DNA of 64,000 bases from Streptomyces aquilus (GCF_003955715.1 NZ_CP034463.1:5456001-5520000); one strand, 5' to 3'; counted from the stretch's first letter, positions 7,704 to 17,526 are shown. Numbers and translations: made by a program. Notes: generated by a model from the sequence alone, not told the origin.

Positions 7704-8051
7704 ATGAGTTTTGGTGCTGCTTTGCCTTCGGTGGACGTCGCCGGCGTTCCCTCCGACGCTCTCGTGCTGGACGTCCGTGAGGCCGAGGAGTGGGCCGCCG
7801 GGCATGTCGAGGGTGCCCTGCACGTCCCGATGAGTGACTTCGTGGCCCGGTTCGGTGAGGTGACCGAGGCGGTGGCGGAGGGGCGGCGCGCCTATGTGAT
7901 GTGTCGCGTCGGCGGCCGTTCCGCGCAGGTCACCCAGTATCTGGTGCAGCAGGGCATCGACGCGGTGAACATCGACGGCGGCATGCTGGCCTGGGAAGGC
8001 GCCGGACGCCCGATGGTGACGGACAACGGCTCTCCCGCCTTCGTCCTCTAG
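7704..8051 (+). CDS. single-domain rhodanese-like protein
   Basis: This 115-aa protein is one rhodanese domain. LVLDVREAEEWAAGHVEGA is the family N-terminal signature. The active-site loop CRVGGRS (Cys near residue 71) keeps the nucleophilic cysteine and its anion-binding arginine and serine. Such proteins carry a persulfide sulfur from donors such as thiosulfate to acceptors in cofactor or tRNA sulfuration, or detoxify cyanide. The partner is unknown. TAGCCT lies 6 nt before the ATG, so the transcript may be leaderless. It converges on the acyl-CoA dehydrogenase gene with a 20-bp gap. Confidence 0.94.
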   Translation: MSFGAALPSVDVAGVPSDALVLDVREAEEWAAGHVEGALHVPMSDFVARFGEVTEAVAEGRRAYVMCRVGGRSAQVTQYLVQQGIDAVNIDGGMLAWEGAGRPMVTDNGSPAFVL

Positions 8052-8071
8052 CGGACCGGACCGGGTCGGCG

Positions 8072-9205
8072 TCAGCCCAGCGGGTGGGTCGCCAGCAGGT
8101 CGCCGAGGGCGTCCTCGTGGGCCGCCGCCGGGCCGAGCGACAGCTCCAGGTGCTTGGCCCAGGCGTGGTACCGGTGCAGGGGGTAGTCGACGTCGGCGCC
8201 GAAGCCGCCGTGCAGATGCTGTGCCGTCTGCACGATCCGCCGGACGCCCTCCGAGGCCCAGATCTTGGCCACGGCGACGTCACCGGAGACCGGCAGCGTC
8301 CCGTGCGTCCCGGAACCGAGCCGCCAGGCGGCCTGCCACAGGGTGGCCTCCATGGCCTTGAGGTCGATGTAGCGGTCGGCGGCCTGCACGGCGACCGCCT
8401 GGAACGTGGCGACCGGGAACCCGAACTGCTCCCGCTTGCCGGTGTACTCGCTGGTCATGCGCAGCACTTGGAGACCGAGCCCGAGCGCCTGCGCACAGGT
8501 CCCGACAGTCAGCAGATGACGCAGCCACTCCCAGGCGCCCTCCGCGTCGAGCACGTCCCGCGCCGCGATCCGCGCCGACTCCAGGCGCAGCTCGCCCAGC
8601 CGCTCCCCCGTCGTGGAGAACTGCTCGGCGAGGACCACCCCGGCACGGTCCGGCGCCACCAGCGCGAGCACCGCGTGACCGGCGGCCGTGTGTGCGGGTA
8701 CGACGACGAGGTCGGCGTCGTACGCCCACGGCACCGCCGTCTGCATCCCGTCCAGTACCCACTCGGCGTCCTCCTGCCGTGCGGTCACGGCGAGTTCGGC
8801 CGGGTCGTGGCCGGTGCGGCCGCTCGCGGCGACCGTGAGGACCAGCTCACCGCGGCCCGCCCGCTCCAGCAGGGCGGACTTCAACTCCGCGCCGCCGTAC
8901 GCCTGTACGGCGGCCATGGCGGCGCTGCTCTCCAGCAGCGGCACCCGGGCCAGCACCTTCGCCGACTCGCTCAGCACCAGGCACAGGGCGACGGCGTCCA
9001 GGCCGGCCCCGCCGTACGCGCCGTCCAGCAGCAGACTGAGCAGGTCCGCGTCGGCGAGCTTGCGCCACAGCGCGCGGTCGAAGGTGTCGGCGACGGCGCC
9101 CACGGCGAGCGCGGGGCTGGGGACCGCGTCCGGTGCGACCCCGGCGAAGACCCCGCGTGCCGCCTCGGCCGCCGCCTGCTGCTCCTCGGTGAAGCTGAAG
9201 TCCAC
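8072..9205 (-). CDS. acyl-CoA dehydrogenase family protein
   Basis: This 377-aa flavoprotein has the standard acyl-CoA dehydrogenase order: an N-terminal helical domain (MDFSFTEEQQAAAEAARG), a beta domain, and a C-terminal helical FAD-binding domain with TSEYTGKREQFGFPVATFQ and QTAQHLHGGFG. The family dehydrogenates acyl-CoA thioesters at C2-C3 and passes electrons to ETF. The sequence resembles the divergent FadE-type subunits used for sterol side chains or short branched acyl-CoAs. A KstR-like box and a second palindrome lie just upstream. The start is a GTG behind GGAGGACAGG. Confidence 0.9.
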   Translation of the reverse strand: MDFSFTEEQQAAAEAARGVFAGVAPDAVPSPALAVGAVADTFDRALWRKLADADLLSLLLDGAYGGAGLDAVALCLVLSESAKVLARVPLLESSAAMAAVQAYGGAELKSALLERAGRGELVLTVAASGRTGHDPAELAVTARQEDAEWVLDGMQTAVPWAYDADLVVVPAHTAAGHAVLALVAPDRAGVVLAEQFSTTGERLGELRLESARIAARDVLDAEGAWEWLRHLLTVGTCAQALGLGLQVLRMTSEYTGKREQFGFPVATFQAVAVQAADRYIDLKAMEATLWQAAWRLGSGTHGTLPVSGDVAVAKIWASEGVRRIVQTAQHLHGGFGADVDYPLHRYHAWAKHLELSLGPAAAHEDALGDLLATHPLG

Positions 9206-9280
9206 GGTCCTGTCCTCCCGACGGGTGGCCGATCGACGAGGCGACCCGTGGACAGCGTGGACCGGGCCGCCGAGCTGATC

Positions 9281-9293
9281 TGACGGACCGTCA
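9281..9293. promoter_or_regulatory. 13-bp palindrome TGACGGACCGTCA
   Basis: This is a perfect inverted repeat (TGACGG/CCGTCA around one A), 75 bp before the acyl-CoA dehydrogenase GTG. The form suits a TetR-family dimer. It lies 3 bp from a second palindrome. Confidence 0.55.
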
Positions 9294-9296
9294 AGA

Positions 9297-9310
9297 TAGA
9301 ACAGGTTCTA
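9297..9310. promoter_or_regulatory. KstR-type operator TAGAACAGGTTCTA
   Basis: The 14-mer is a perfect inverted repeat of TAGAAC around AG. It fits TNNAACNNGTTNNA, the published box of KstR, the TetR-type repressor of steroid catabolism in mycobacteria and rhodococci. It sits 91 bp upstream of the acyl-CoA dehydrogenase start and could also affect the region downstream of paaE. Confidence 0.6.
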
Positions 9311-9346
9311 GAAGAAGGGAACGGCGTGGGGCCGCTCGCCTGACGG

Positions 9347-10405
9347 CTACCGGTCGAAGTCCAGTTCCACCTTCTCCGTCGCCGGGTGCGACTGGCATGC
9401 CAGCACATAGCCGGCCTCCGTCTCTTCCGGCTCCAGGGCGAAGTTGCGGTCCATGCGGACCTCGCCGGAGACGAGGAAGGCGCGGCAGGTGCCGCAGACC
9501 CCGCCCTTGCAGGCGTAGGGGGCGTCGGGGCGGTTGCGCAGGACCGTCTCCAGGAGGGACTCGCCGTCCTGGACGGGCCAGGTGCCGCCGCGGCCGTCGA
9601 GCCGGGCGGTGACCGTGCTGTGCGCGGGCGCCGGGGCCGTCGGGGCGGTGGGGGTGCCCGCGTCGACGTGGAAGATCTCCTCGTGGATACGGGTGCGGGC
9701 GACGCCGAGCTCCTTGAGGGCCCGCTCCGCGCCCTGCACCAGGCCGAACGGCCCGCACAGGAACCAGCCCGCCACCTCCGCCACCGGCAGCAGCGCGGGC
9801 AGCAGCCCGGTCAGCCGCTCCCGGTCGAGCCGCCCGGACGGCAGGCCCGCCTGCTGCTCCTCCCGGGACAGCACGGTCACCAGGTGCAGCCGCTCGGGGT
9901 AGCGGTCCTTCAGGTCGGCGACCTCGTCCAGGAACATCGTCGAGGCGGCCGTACGGTCGCTGCGGATCAGGCAGAAGCGGGCGGCCGGTTCACGGGCCAG
10001 CAGCGTCGAGACGATCGACAGCACCGGCGTGATGCCGCTGCCGCCGACGATCGCCGCGTAGAGCCCGGGCGCGGGGGCCAGGGTGAAGCGGCCCGCCGGG
10101 GTCATCACCTCCACCTCGTCGCCGACGTTGATCTCCTTCAGCGCGTACGTCGAGAACGCCCCGCCCTCCACCAGCCGTACGCCGACCCGGAGTTGACGGG
10201 GAGCCTCGCCGTGCGGGGCGGGGGAGCAGATGGAGTACGTGCGGCGGATCTCCGTGCCGTCGGCTCTGCGGCGCAGGGCGAGGTGCTGGCCCGGGGCGTG
10301 GCGGTACTCCTCGGCGAGTTCCGGCGGCACGGTGAAGGTGAGGGCCACGGAGTCGTCGGTCAGCCGGTCGACCGCCGCCACCGGGAGCGCGTGGAAGCGG
10401 GCCAT
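9347..10405 (-). CDS. paaE: phenylacetyl-CoA epoxidase reductase subunit PaaE
   Basis: This 352-aa protein is the electron-transfer subunit of the phenylacetyl-CoA epoxidase. It has an FAD-binding ferredoxin-reductase domain (RRTYSICSPAP near 60), an NAD(P)H-binding domain (IVGGSGITPVLSI near 125) and a C-terminal plant-type 2Fe-2S ferredoxin with CKGGVCGTC and a fourth cysteine in LACQSHP. It passes NADPH electrons to the PaaA di-iron centre. I start it at the ATG at 10405, with AAGGAG 5 nt upstream; an in-frame GTG at 10408 would be too close to that site. The ATG shares a base with the paaD stop codon, and this is the last gene of paaABCDE. Confidence 0.95.
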   Translation of the reverse strand: MARFHALPVAAVDRLTDDSVALTFTVPPELAEEYRHAPGQHLALRRRADGTEIRRTYSICSPAPHGEAPRQLRVGVRLVEGGAFSTYALKEINVGDEVEVMTPAGRFTLAPAPGLYAAIVGGSGITPVLSIVSTLLAREPAARFCLIRSDRTAASTMFLDEVADLKDRYPERLHLVTVLSREEQQAGLPSGRLDRERLTGLLPALLPVAEVAGWFLCGPFGLVQGAERALKELGVARTRIHEEIFHVDAGTPTAPTAPAPAHSTVTARLDGRGGTWPVQDGESLLETVLRNRPDAPYACKGGVCGTCRAFLVSGEVRMDRNFALEPEETEAGYVLACQSHPATEKVELDFDR

Positions 10406-10926
10406 CACAACTCCTTGAAGTGGTCGAACGGTTCACGGCAGGCCAGGCAGCGGCGCAGCGCCTTGCACGCGGTGGAGGAGAAACGGCTGAGCAGTTCGGT
10501 GTCGGCGGAGCCGCAGTGCGGGCAGTGCACGGGGGGCGCGCTGAGGGTGCGGGTGGCGCCCAGGGCCAGGGGGACCGGCCCCGTGGTCCGCTGCACGCGC
10601 GGGGGTGCTATGCCGAACTCCTGGAGTTTGCGGCGGCCTTCGGGCGTGATGTCGTCCGTCGACCAGGCGGGCGTGAGCACCGTGCGGACGGTGACGTCCC
10701 GGACGCCGTGGGCGTGCAGGGCCCGCTCTATGTCGAGGGACATCGCCTCGATGGCGGGGCAGCCGGTGTACGTCGGGGTCAGTTCGACCTCGACGGTGTC
10801 GGTGCCGTGGGCGCGCACCGCGCGGACGACGCCGAGCTCCTGGAGGGTGAGCACGGGCAGTTCGGGGTCGGGGACCGCACCGGCGATCTCCAGGAGTTCC
10901 GCCTCCAGCGGGGTCGTGGTCACCAT
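10405..10926 (-). CDS. paaD: phenylacetyl-CoA epoxidase maturation subunit PaaD
   Basis: This 173-aa protein has an N-terminal DUF59/MIP18 domain (LLEIAGAVPDPELPVL, TPTYTGCPAIEAM) of the type linked to iron-sulfur or metal-centre assembly. The C-terminal zinc-ribbon-like segment has paired cysteines: CPHCGSADT and RRCLACREPFDHFK. PaaD is needed for the activity of the multicomponent phenylacetyl-CoA epoxidase, probably in metal-cluster maturation. Its ATG overlaps the end of paaC by 7 bp, which fits translational coupling. Confidence 0.95.
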   Translation of the reverse strand: MVTTTPLEAELLEIAGAVPDPELPVLTLQELGVVRAVRAHGTDTVEVELTPTYTGCPAIEAMSLDIERALHAHGVRDVTVRTVLTPAWSTDDITPEGRRKLQEFGIAPPRVQRTTGPVPLALGATRTLSAPPVHCPHCGSADTELLSRFSSTACKALRRCLACREPFDHFKEL

Positions 10927-11654
10927 GACGCCCCCGGGTGGCTGCGGTGCAGATGCTGCATCTCGGCGAGCATGCGTCCGAACGGCTCGGTGTGCAGGCC
11001 CTGTCGGCCCGCTCCGGCCGTCCACGCGCCCGTGCGCGGCCCTTCGGGGACCGTGAGCGTGGCACGGTCGAGGACGGCCGTCACGGACGCCAGCCAGGCC
11101 GCCTCCAGGGCCGTCCCGTCCACGTCGAGGCCCGCCACCGGCTGGAACATCTCCCCGGTGAACCGCCACAGCGCCCCGCACGCCCGCCGCATCCGCTCCC
11201 GGCTCTCGTCGGTGCCGTCGCCCAGCCGCAGGGTCCACTGCTCGGCGTGGTCGCGGTGGTAGGCGACCTCCTTGACGGCCTTCGCGGCGAGCGGCGCGAA
11301 CGGGCCCTGTCCGGCGGCCAGTTCGGCGTAGAGCAGGTGCTGGTAGGTGGAGAAGTACAGCTGGCGGGCGATGGTGTGGGCGAAGTCGCCGTTCGGCTGC
11401 TCGACCAGCTGGAGGTTGCGGAAGGCGCGCTCCTCGCGCAGATACGCCAGCTCGTCCTCGTCGCCGACCATCGACAGCAGCACCCGGGCCTGGCCGAGCA
11501 GGTCCAGGGCGATGTTGGCGAGGGCGACCTCCTCCTCCAGCACGGGCGCGTGGCCGGCCCATTCGCCGAGGCGGTGGGAGAGCACCAGGGCGTCGTCGCC
11601 GAGGGCCAGGGCGGCGGCGTGCGCGGTCGCGTCGAGGGTCACGTCGGCGGTCAC
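10920..11654 (-). CDS. paaC: phenylacetyl-CoA epoxidase structural subunit PaaC
   Basis: This 244-aa helical, ferritin-like protein pairs with PaaA in the epoxidase core. LSHRLGEWAGHAPVLEEE and ALANIALDLLGQARVLL are typical PaaC helices. In the known family PaaC has no iron site and serves as scaffold. It starts at a GTG that overlaps the paaB stop (GTGA). Confidence 0.95.
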   Translation of the reverse strand: MTADVTLDATAHAAALALGDDALVLSHRLGEWAGHAPVLEEEVALANIALDLLGQARVLLSMVGDEDELAYLREERAFRNLQLVEQPNGDFAHTIARQLYFSTYQHLLYAELAAGQGPFAPLAAKAVKEVAYHRDHAEQWTLRLGDGTDESRERMRRACGALWRFTGEMFQPVAGLDVDGTALEAAWLASVTAVLDRATLTVPEGPRTGAWTAGAGRQGLHTEPFGRMLAEMQHLHRSHPGASW

Positions 11655-11934
11655 AGGTGCTTCACCCCCTCCGGGATCTCGTAGAACGTGGGATGGCGGT
11701 ACGGCTTGTCGCCGGCCGGTTCGAAGAACGGGTCCTTCTCGTCCGGGGAGGACGCGGTGATCGCGGCCGACGGGACGACCCAGATCGAGACGCCCTCACC
11801 GCGCCGCGTGTACAGGTCGCGGGCGTTGCGCAGGGCGAGTTCCGCGTCCGGGGCGTGCAGGCTGCCGGCGTGGGTGTGGGAGAGGCCCCGGCGCGAGCGC
11901 ACGAAGACCTCCCACAGGGGCCAGTCGGTGTTCG

Positions 11935-11938
<4 letters not shown>
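11651..11938 (-). CDS. paaB: phenylacetyl-CoA epoxidase small subunit PaaB
   Basis: This 95-aa protein has the conserved PaaB sequence [20 protein letters not shown] and a C-terminal [16 protein letters not shown]. PaaB bridges PaaAC heterodimers in the epoxidase complex. Its ATG overlaps the paaA stop codon (ATGA) and its end overlaps paaC, so the operon is tightly coupled. Confidence 0.95.
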
Positions 11939-12921
<983 letters not shown>

Positions 12922-12962
12922 GTGGCCCCCTCGACCCCGGCCCTGTCCGGAGCAAGCTCCCG

Positions 12963-12976
12963 ACCGATCGTTCGGT
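12963..12976. promoter_or_regulatory. PaaR-type operator upstream of paaA
   Basis: On the minus strand the site reads ACCGAACGATCGGT, with 5-bp arms ACCGA/TCGGT. The identical 14-mer is found between paaN and paaH. It fits the ACCGNNCGNNCGGT core recalled for PaaR of Corynebacterium. Confidence 0.75.
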
Positions 12977-13021
12977 TCGTCGCATCCATGGTGTGCCGGG
13001 GCGCCGTAAGGTGTCAACCGC

Positions 13022-13030
13022 TGTGGATAA
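13022..13030 (-). promoter_or_regulatory. DnaA-box-like 9-mer TTATCCACA
   Basis: TGTGGATAA on the plus strand is the exact complement of the strict DnaA box TTATCCACA. It lies in the divergent gap between paaA and the DUF5819 gene. Confidence 0.4.
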
Positions 13031-13108
13031 CCTGCCGGGGTCCCTGTGCACGACAGGGGCCGAGTGACAGGCCGCAGACACGGTCCGGACATCGGGAAAC
13101 GGGGCGGA

Positions 13109-13867
13109 ATGGACGCGTACGACACAGGCGCGGAGGCCCGGCGCGGGGCCGACGAGCCGCGTGCCCCCGAGCCTGCTCCCCCGCTGCCGCCGCCCGCCCC
13201 GCCCGCACCCGCCGACCCCCGCACGGGCGTCGCCGCGCTGTCCCTGCGGTACCAGATCGGGGCCGCGCTGGCCCTCGCGATCGTCGCGGTCACCGTCTGT
13301 GTGCACCTCGGGATGACCTTCCTGCACGTCGCGCCCGCGAACGCGGTCACCAAGCAGCACGGCAGGGCGATCGAGGACTGGGTCTACCCGGAGTTCGAGC
13401 AGAACTGGAAGCTGTTCGCGCCCAACCCGCTCCAGCAGAACATCGCCGTACAGGTGCGTGCCCAGGTCCTGACCGCGGACGGGACCGTCCGCACCACGGG
13501 CTGGTACGACCTGTCGGCCGAGGACGGCCGGGCCATCGACGGCAATCTGCTGCCCAGCCACACCCAGCAGAACGAGCTGCGCCGGGCCTGGGACTTCTTC
13601 ACCGCCACGCACGGCACCGACAACCGGCCGGTCGGGCTGCGCGGCGCGCTGTCGGAGACGTATCTGCGCCGGATCGTGGTGATGCGGCTCGACCGGGACG
13701 ACGCGGCGGGGTCCGGCGGGAGCGTCGAACGGGTGCAGGTGCGGTCCGTGTCCACCAACGTACGGCCGCCCGACTGGAGCCAGGAGCAGGTCTCCGACAA
13801 GCCCGCCTACCGGGAGCTGCCCTGGTGGGCGGTCAGCCCGGCCGACCGCGTGGGAGGCGCACGGTGA
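13109..13867 (+). CDS. DUF5819 family membrane protein
   Basis: This 252-aa protein has a Pro-rich cytoplasmic N-terminus (about residues 1-45) and one membrane helix (about 52-72, [16 protein letters not shown]). An extracytoplasmic domain follows with the family segment [15 protein letters not shown]. The function of DUF5819 is not established. It is commonly encoded beside HTTM membrane proteins, as here: the next gene starts inside its stop codon (GTGA). I chose the ATG at 13109 because the conserved protein begins nearby and GGGCGGA precedes it; upstream in-frame starts lie in the regulatory gap. Confidence 0.85.
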   Translation: MDAYDTGAEARRGADEPRAPEPAPPLPPPAPPAPADPRTGVAALSLRYQIGAALALAIVAVTVCVHLGMTFLHVAPANAVTKQHGRAIEDWVYPEFEQNWKLFAPNPLQQNIAVQVRAQVLTADGTVRTTGWYDLSAEDGRAIDGNLLPSHTQQNELRRAWDFFTATHGTDNRPVGLRGALSETYLRRIVVMRLDRDDAAGSGGSVERVQVRSVSTNVRPPDWSQEQVSDKPAYRELPWWAVSPADRVGGAR

Positions 13868-15060
13868 ACCGGTTCTCCCTCGCGGTCTCCCGGGCCATCG
13901 CCCGCATCACCGAGTCGGCGCTCGGCCCGTACCAGGCCGCCGTGGTCCGTATCGGCTTCAGCGCGACCTGGCTGCTCTTCCTGCTGCGCGAGCTGCCGCA
14001 CCGCCAGGAGCTGTACGGTCCCGACGGCCCGTGGAGCTGGGACCTCGCCGAACAGCTGATCGCGGGCAACGGCGCGTTCACCGCGCTGATGTGGTCCGAC
14101 GGACGATTCTGGTTCGAGCTCGTCTACGGCCTCGCCGTCCTGTCCAGCGCCTTGCTGCTGCTGGGCTGGCGCACCCGCACGATGTCCGTGCTCTTCATGG
14201 TCGGGGTGCTCTCGCTGCAGAACCGCAGCATCTTCATGGGCGACGGCGGCGACAACGTCCTGCACCTGATGTGCATCTACCTGGTGTTCACGCGGTGCGG
14301 CCAGGTGTGGTCGCTGGACGCGCGCAGGGCACGCGCGCGTGGGGAGCGGGTTCCGGACCGGGTCGGGCCCGTGCTGTGGGTGGTGCTCGGACTGGTGCTG
14401 ATCGCGGCGACGGGCGCGGGCCGGCTCTTCGAGGGCGACCCGTTCGTGCCCACACTGCTGTGGGCGGTGTGGCTGTCCCTGGGCGTGTGGTGGGCGGTCG
14501 GACGGCCGGCGCGCACCGACCAGCCGCGCATCCTGCTGGACGTCGTCACCAACATCGTGCACAACGGCGCCCTGCTCGTGATCATGGCCGAGGCCTGTCT
14601 GATCTACGCGACGGCCGGCTGGTACAAGATCCAGGGCTCGCGCTGGCAGGACGGCACCGCCGTCTACTACCCGCTGCACCTCGACTACTTCTCCCCCTGG
14701 CCCGGCCTCGCCGACACGCTGTCCGCCAGCTCCACCATGGTGCTGCTCATCACCTACGGCACCGTCGCCGTGCAGGTCGCCTTCCCGTTCACGCTGTTCA
14801 ACCGGCGGGTCAAGAACGTCCTGCTGGCGGCCATGATGACCGAGCACGCCGTGATCGCCGTCGTCCTCGGGCTGCCGTTCTTCTCGCTGGCGATGATCGC
14901 CGCCGACGCGGTGTTCCTGCCGACGCCGTTCCTGCGCCGGCTGGGCGGCTGGGCGGCACGCGCGCGTGGGCGGCTCACGGCCGGGCGGGGCCGTACGACG
15001 CTGCCGCAGCCCCGCGCCCCCGAGAGCGCCGAGGAGACGCACGTAGGCTTCACGGCATGA
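13864..15060 (+). CDS. HTTM-domain membrane protein
   Basis: This 398-aa protein has about eight to ten hydrophobic helices and the HTTM (horizontally transferred transmembrane) fold related to vitamin K-dependent gamma-carboxylase. Recognisable parts are YQAAVVRIGFSATWL, QNRSIFMGDGGDNVLHLM, YATAGWYKIQGSRWQDGTA and YYPLHLDYFSPWP. The biochemical role of bacterial HTTM proteins is mostly unknown. Its GTG start overlaps the DUF5819 stop, so the two proteins probably work as a membrane pair. The C-terminal tail is basic, and the trmH start lies in its last codons. Confidence 0.9.
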   Translation: MNRFSLAVSRAIARITESALGPYQAAVVRIGFSATWLLFLLRELPHRQELYGPDGPWSWDLAEQLIAGNGAFTALMWSDGRFWFELVYGLAVLSSALLLLGWRTRTMSVLFMVGVLSLQNRSIFMGDGGDNVLHLMCIYLVFTRCGQVWSLDARRARARGERVPDRVGPVLWVVLGLVLIAATGAGRLFEGDPFVPTLLWAVWLSLGVWWAVGRPARTDQPRILLDVVTNIVHNGALLVIMAEACLIYATAGWYKIQGSRWQDGTAVYYPLHLDYFSPWPGLADTLSASSTMVLLITYGTVAVQVAFPFTLFNRRVKNVLLAAMMTEHAVIAVVLGLPFFSLAMIAADAVFLPTPFLRRLGGWAARARGRLTAGRGRTTLPQPRAPESAEETHVGFTA

Positions 15061-15827
15061 CCGACCCCGCCGATCCCGCCGCCCCCGCCGGTCCGGTGGC
15101 CGTCTGGCACCGGCTCGCCGACTTCGCCGTCCTGCTCGACGGCTTCCACGCCCTCAAGCACGCGCTGCGCTTCGGAGCCGAGGTCCCGGTGGCGGTCACC
15201 ACCGACCGCGCGGCCACGCTCGCCCTCGCCGACGAGCTGGCCCCCGACGTGCGCGAGACGCTGGACGCCCTGCTGACGGAGGTCGCGCCGGGGACGTACG
15301 AGAAGCTCGTGCCGCGCCCGCATCCGACGGGGGTGGCCGCCCTGGCGGTACGACCGCCCCGCGCGGCGAACCTGGAGGTGCTGGCGCGCGTGCCCCGCCC
15401 CGCCCCCGTGGTGGTCCTCGACAACCCGCGCAACCTCGGCAACGCGGGGGCCGTGATCCGGCTGGCGGCGGGATTCGGGGCGACCGGTGTCGTCACCACG
15501 GGCACGCTCGACCCCTGGCACCCGACCGTCGTGCGCGGGGGCGCGGGGCTGCACTTCGCGACCGCGGTGGAGCGGGTGACGGTCGAGGAGCTGCCCGCGG
15601 GGCCGCTGTACGCCCTCGACCCGGAGGGCGACGACATCCGGGGCGTGAAGCTCCCGGACGACGCCGTCCTCGCGTTCGGCTCCGAGCGCAGCGGGCTGTC
15701 CGCCGAGCTACGCGCGCGTGCCGACCATCTGGTGGCGCTGCCGATGAGGCCCCAGGTCTCCAGCTACAACCTCGCGACGAGCGTGGGGATGACGCTGTAC
15801 CACTGGAGCCTCACGGCGGACTTCTAG
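15057..15827 (+). CDS. TrmH/SpoU-family RNA 2'-O-methyltransferase
   Basis: This 256-aa SPOUT methyltransferase has the three family motifs: DNPRNLGNAGAVIR, LAFGSERSGLS, and LPMRPQVSSYNLATSVGMTL, which form the trefoil knot that binds S-adenosylmethionine. It likely 2'-O-methylates a tRNA or rRNA ribose; the target is unknown. The ATG overlaps the HTTM stop (ATGA). TAGGCT 7 nt upstream (15044-15049), inside the HTTM gene, could give a separate leaderless transcript. It converges on paaN with an 8-bp gap. Confidence 0.93.
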   Translation: MTDPADPAAPAGPVAVWHRLADFAVLLDGFHALKHALRFGAEVPVAVTTDRAATLALADELAPDVRETLDALLTEVAPGTYEKLVPRPHPTGVAALAVRPPRAANLEVLARVPRPAPVVVLDNPRNLGNAGAVIRLAAGFGATGVVTTGTLDPWHPTVVRGGAGLHFATAVERVTVEELPAGPLYALDPEGDDIRGVKLPDDAVLAFGSERSGLSAELRARADHLVALPMRPQVSSYNLATSVGMTLYHWSLTADF

Positions 15828-15834
15828 GGCGGCT

Positions 15835-17526
15835 CTACGCCTCCCGGCGTACTTCGACGACCCGGAAGCGGTTGGCGACGAACGCGCCGTCCGTGAGGGC
15901 CGCGTTGGCCGCCGGGTTGCCGCCCGAGCCGTGGAAGTCGGAGAACGCGGCCGTCTGGTTGACGTACACCCCGCCCGTGAGGTTCAGCGACAGCTGCGCC
16001 GCCTCGTCGAAGCAGACTTCCTGGACCGCGCGCTCGACCTCGTCGTCGGTCGTGTACGCGCCGACCGTCATCGCGCCCTTCTCGCGGATCGTGCGCCGCA
16101 GCAGCTTCACCGCGTCCGCCGACGAGTCGACCGCCACGGCGAAGGAGACCGGGCCGAAGCACTCGCTCATGTAGGCGGCCTCGTCGTCCGGCTTGGCGCC
16201 GTCCAGCTTGACGATGACCGGCGTGCGCACGACCGCGTCCGGGAACTCCGGGTTGGTGATCTCCCGGGAGGCCAGGGCGACCTCGCCGAGCCCGGCCGCG
16301 GCCTCCAGGCGGGCCTTGACGTCCGGGTTGACGATCGCGCCCAGCAGGGCGTTCGCCCGGGCGTCGTCGCCGAGCAGGCCGTCGACCGAGCGGGCCAGGT
16401 CGGCGGCGACCTCGTCGAAGGTCTTGGGGCCCTCGTCGGTGCGGATGCCGTCGCGCGGGACGAGGAAGTTCTGCGGGGTGGTGCACATCTGGCCGCTGTA
16501 CAGGGACAGCGAGAACGCCAGGTTGGAGAGCATGCCCTTGTAGTTCGCCGTGGAGTCGATCAGCACGGTGTTGACGCCGGCCTTCTCCGTGTAGACCTGC
16601 GCCTGGCGGGCGTTGGCCTCCAGCCAGTCGCCGAACGACGTCGAGCCGGTGTAGTCGATGATCCGGATCTCCGGGCGCGTGGCGAGGGTCTTGGCGATGC
16701 CCTCACCCGGCTGCTCGGCGGCCAGCGCCACCAGGTTCGGGTTGAAGCCGGCCCCGGCCAGCACCTCGCGGGCCACCTGGACCGTGAGCGCGAGCGGCAG
16801 CACCGCGCGCGGGTGGGGCTTGACCAGGACCGCGTTGCCGGTGGCCAGGGAGGCGAACAGGCCCGGGTAGCCGTTCCACGTCGGGAAGGTGTTGCAGCCG
16901 ATCATCAGGGCGATCCCGCGCGGGACCGGCGTGAACTGCTTGGTCAGGGCGAGGGGGTCGCGCTTGCCCTGGGGCTTGGACCACTCCGCGGTGTCGGGGG
17001 TGCGGACCTGCTCCACGTACGCGTACGCCACCGCCTCCAGGCCGCGGTCCTGCGCGTGCGGGCCGCCCGCCTGGAACGCCATCATGAAGGCCTGGCCGGA
17101 GGTGTGCATGACCGCGTGCGCGAACTCGTGCGTCCGGTCGCTGATGCGCTTGAGGATCTCCAGGCAGACCACCGCGCGGATCTCCGCGCCGGCCTCCCGC
17201 CAGGCCTTCTGGCCCGCCTTCATGGCGGGCAGCAGCACGTCCACGTCCGCGTGCGGGTACTCGACGCCCAACTCCGGGCCGTACGGCGACACTTCGCCGG
17301 AGACCCAGCCGTCCGTGCCGGGCTGGCCGAGGTCGAGGCGGGTGCCGAGGAGGGCGTCGAAGGCCGCCTTGCCCGCCGCCGCGTCCAGGCTGCCGTTCTC
17401 GCCGTAGGCCTTCGGGTGCTCGGGGTGCGGGGACCAGTACGCGCGCGTGCGGATCGCTTCCAGCGCCTGGTCGAGAGTGGGCCGGTGCTGGGCGATCAGC
17501 TCGTGGGCGGTCAGTTCGGCGGCCAT
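15835..17526 (-). CDS. paaN: phenylacetic acid degradation protein PaaN (aldehyde dehydrogenase)
   Basis: This 563-aa aldehyde dehydrogenase belongs to the stand-alone PaaN type. The cofactor and active-site segments are visible: VLVKPHPRAVLPLAL, DYTGSTSFGDWLE, and YSGQMCTTPQNFL with the catalytic cysteine. Unlike PaaZ it has no C-terminal enoyl-CoA-hydratase-like domain. The family role is oxidation of the ring-opened semialdehyde in the aerobic phenylacetate pathway, so ring cleavage needs a separate hydrolase not seen here. It is divergent from paaH across a 172-bp gap with a PaaR-type box. The start is an ATG behind GAGGAG. Confidence 0.93.
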   Translation of the reverse strand: MAAELTAHELIAQHRPTLDQALEAIRTRAYWSPHPEHPKAYGENGSLDAAAGKAAFDALLGTRLDLGQPGTDGWVSGEVSPYGPELGVEYPHADVDVLLPAMKAGQKAWREAGAEIRAVVCLEILKRISDRTHEFAHAVMHTSGQAFMMAFQAGGPHAQDRGLEAVAYAYVEQVRTPDTAEWSKPQGKRDPLALTKQFTPVPRGIALMIGCNTFPTWNGYPGLFASLATGNAVLVKPHPRAVLPLALTVQVAREVLAGAGFNPNLVALAAEQPGEGIAKTLATRPEIRIIDYTGSTSFGDWLEANARQAQVYTEKAGVNTVLIDSTANYKGMLSNLAFSLSLYSGQMCTTPQNFLVPRDGIRTDEGPKTFDEVAADLARSVDGLLGDDARANALLGAIVNPDVKARLEAAAGLGEVALASREITNPEFPDAVVRTPVIVKLDGAKPDDEAAYMSECFGPVSFAVAVDSSADAVKLLRRTIREKGAMTVGAYTTDDEVERAVQEVCFDEAAQLSLNLTGGVYVNQTAAFSDFHGSGGNPAANAALTDGAFVANRFRVVEVRREA

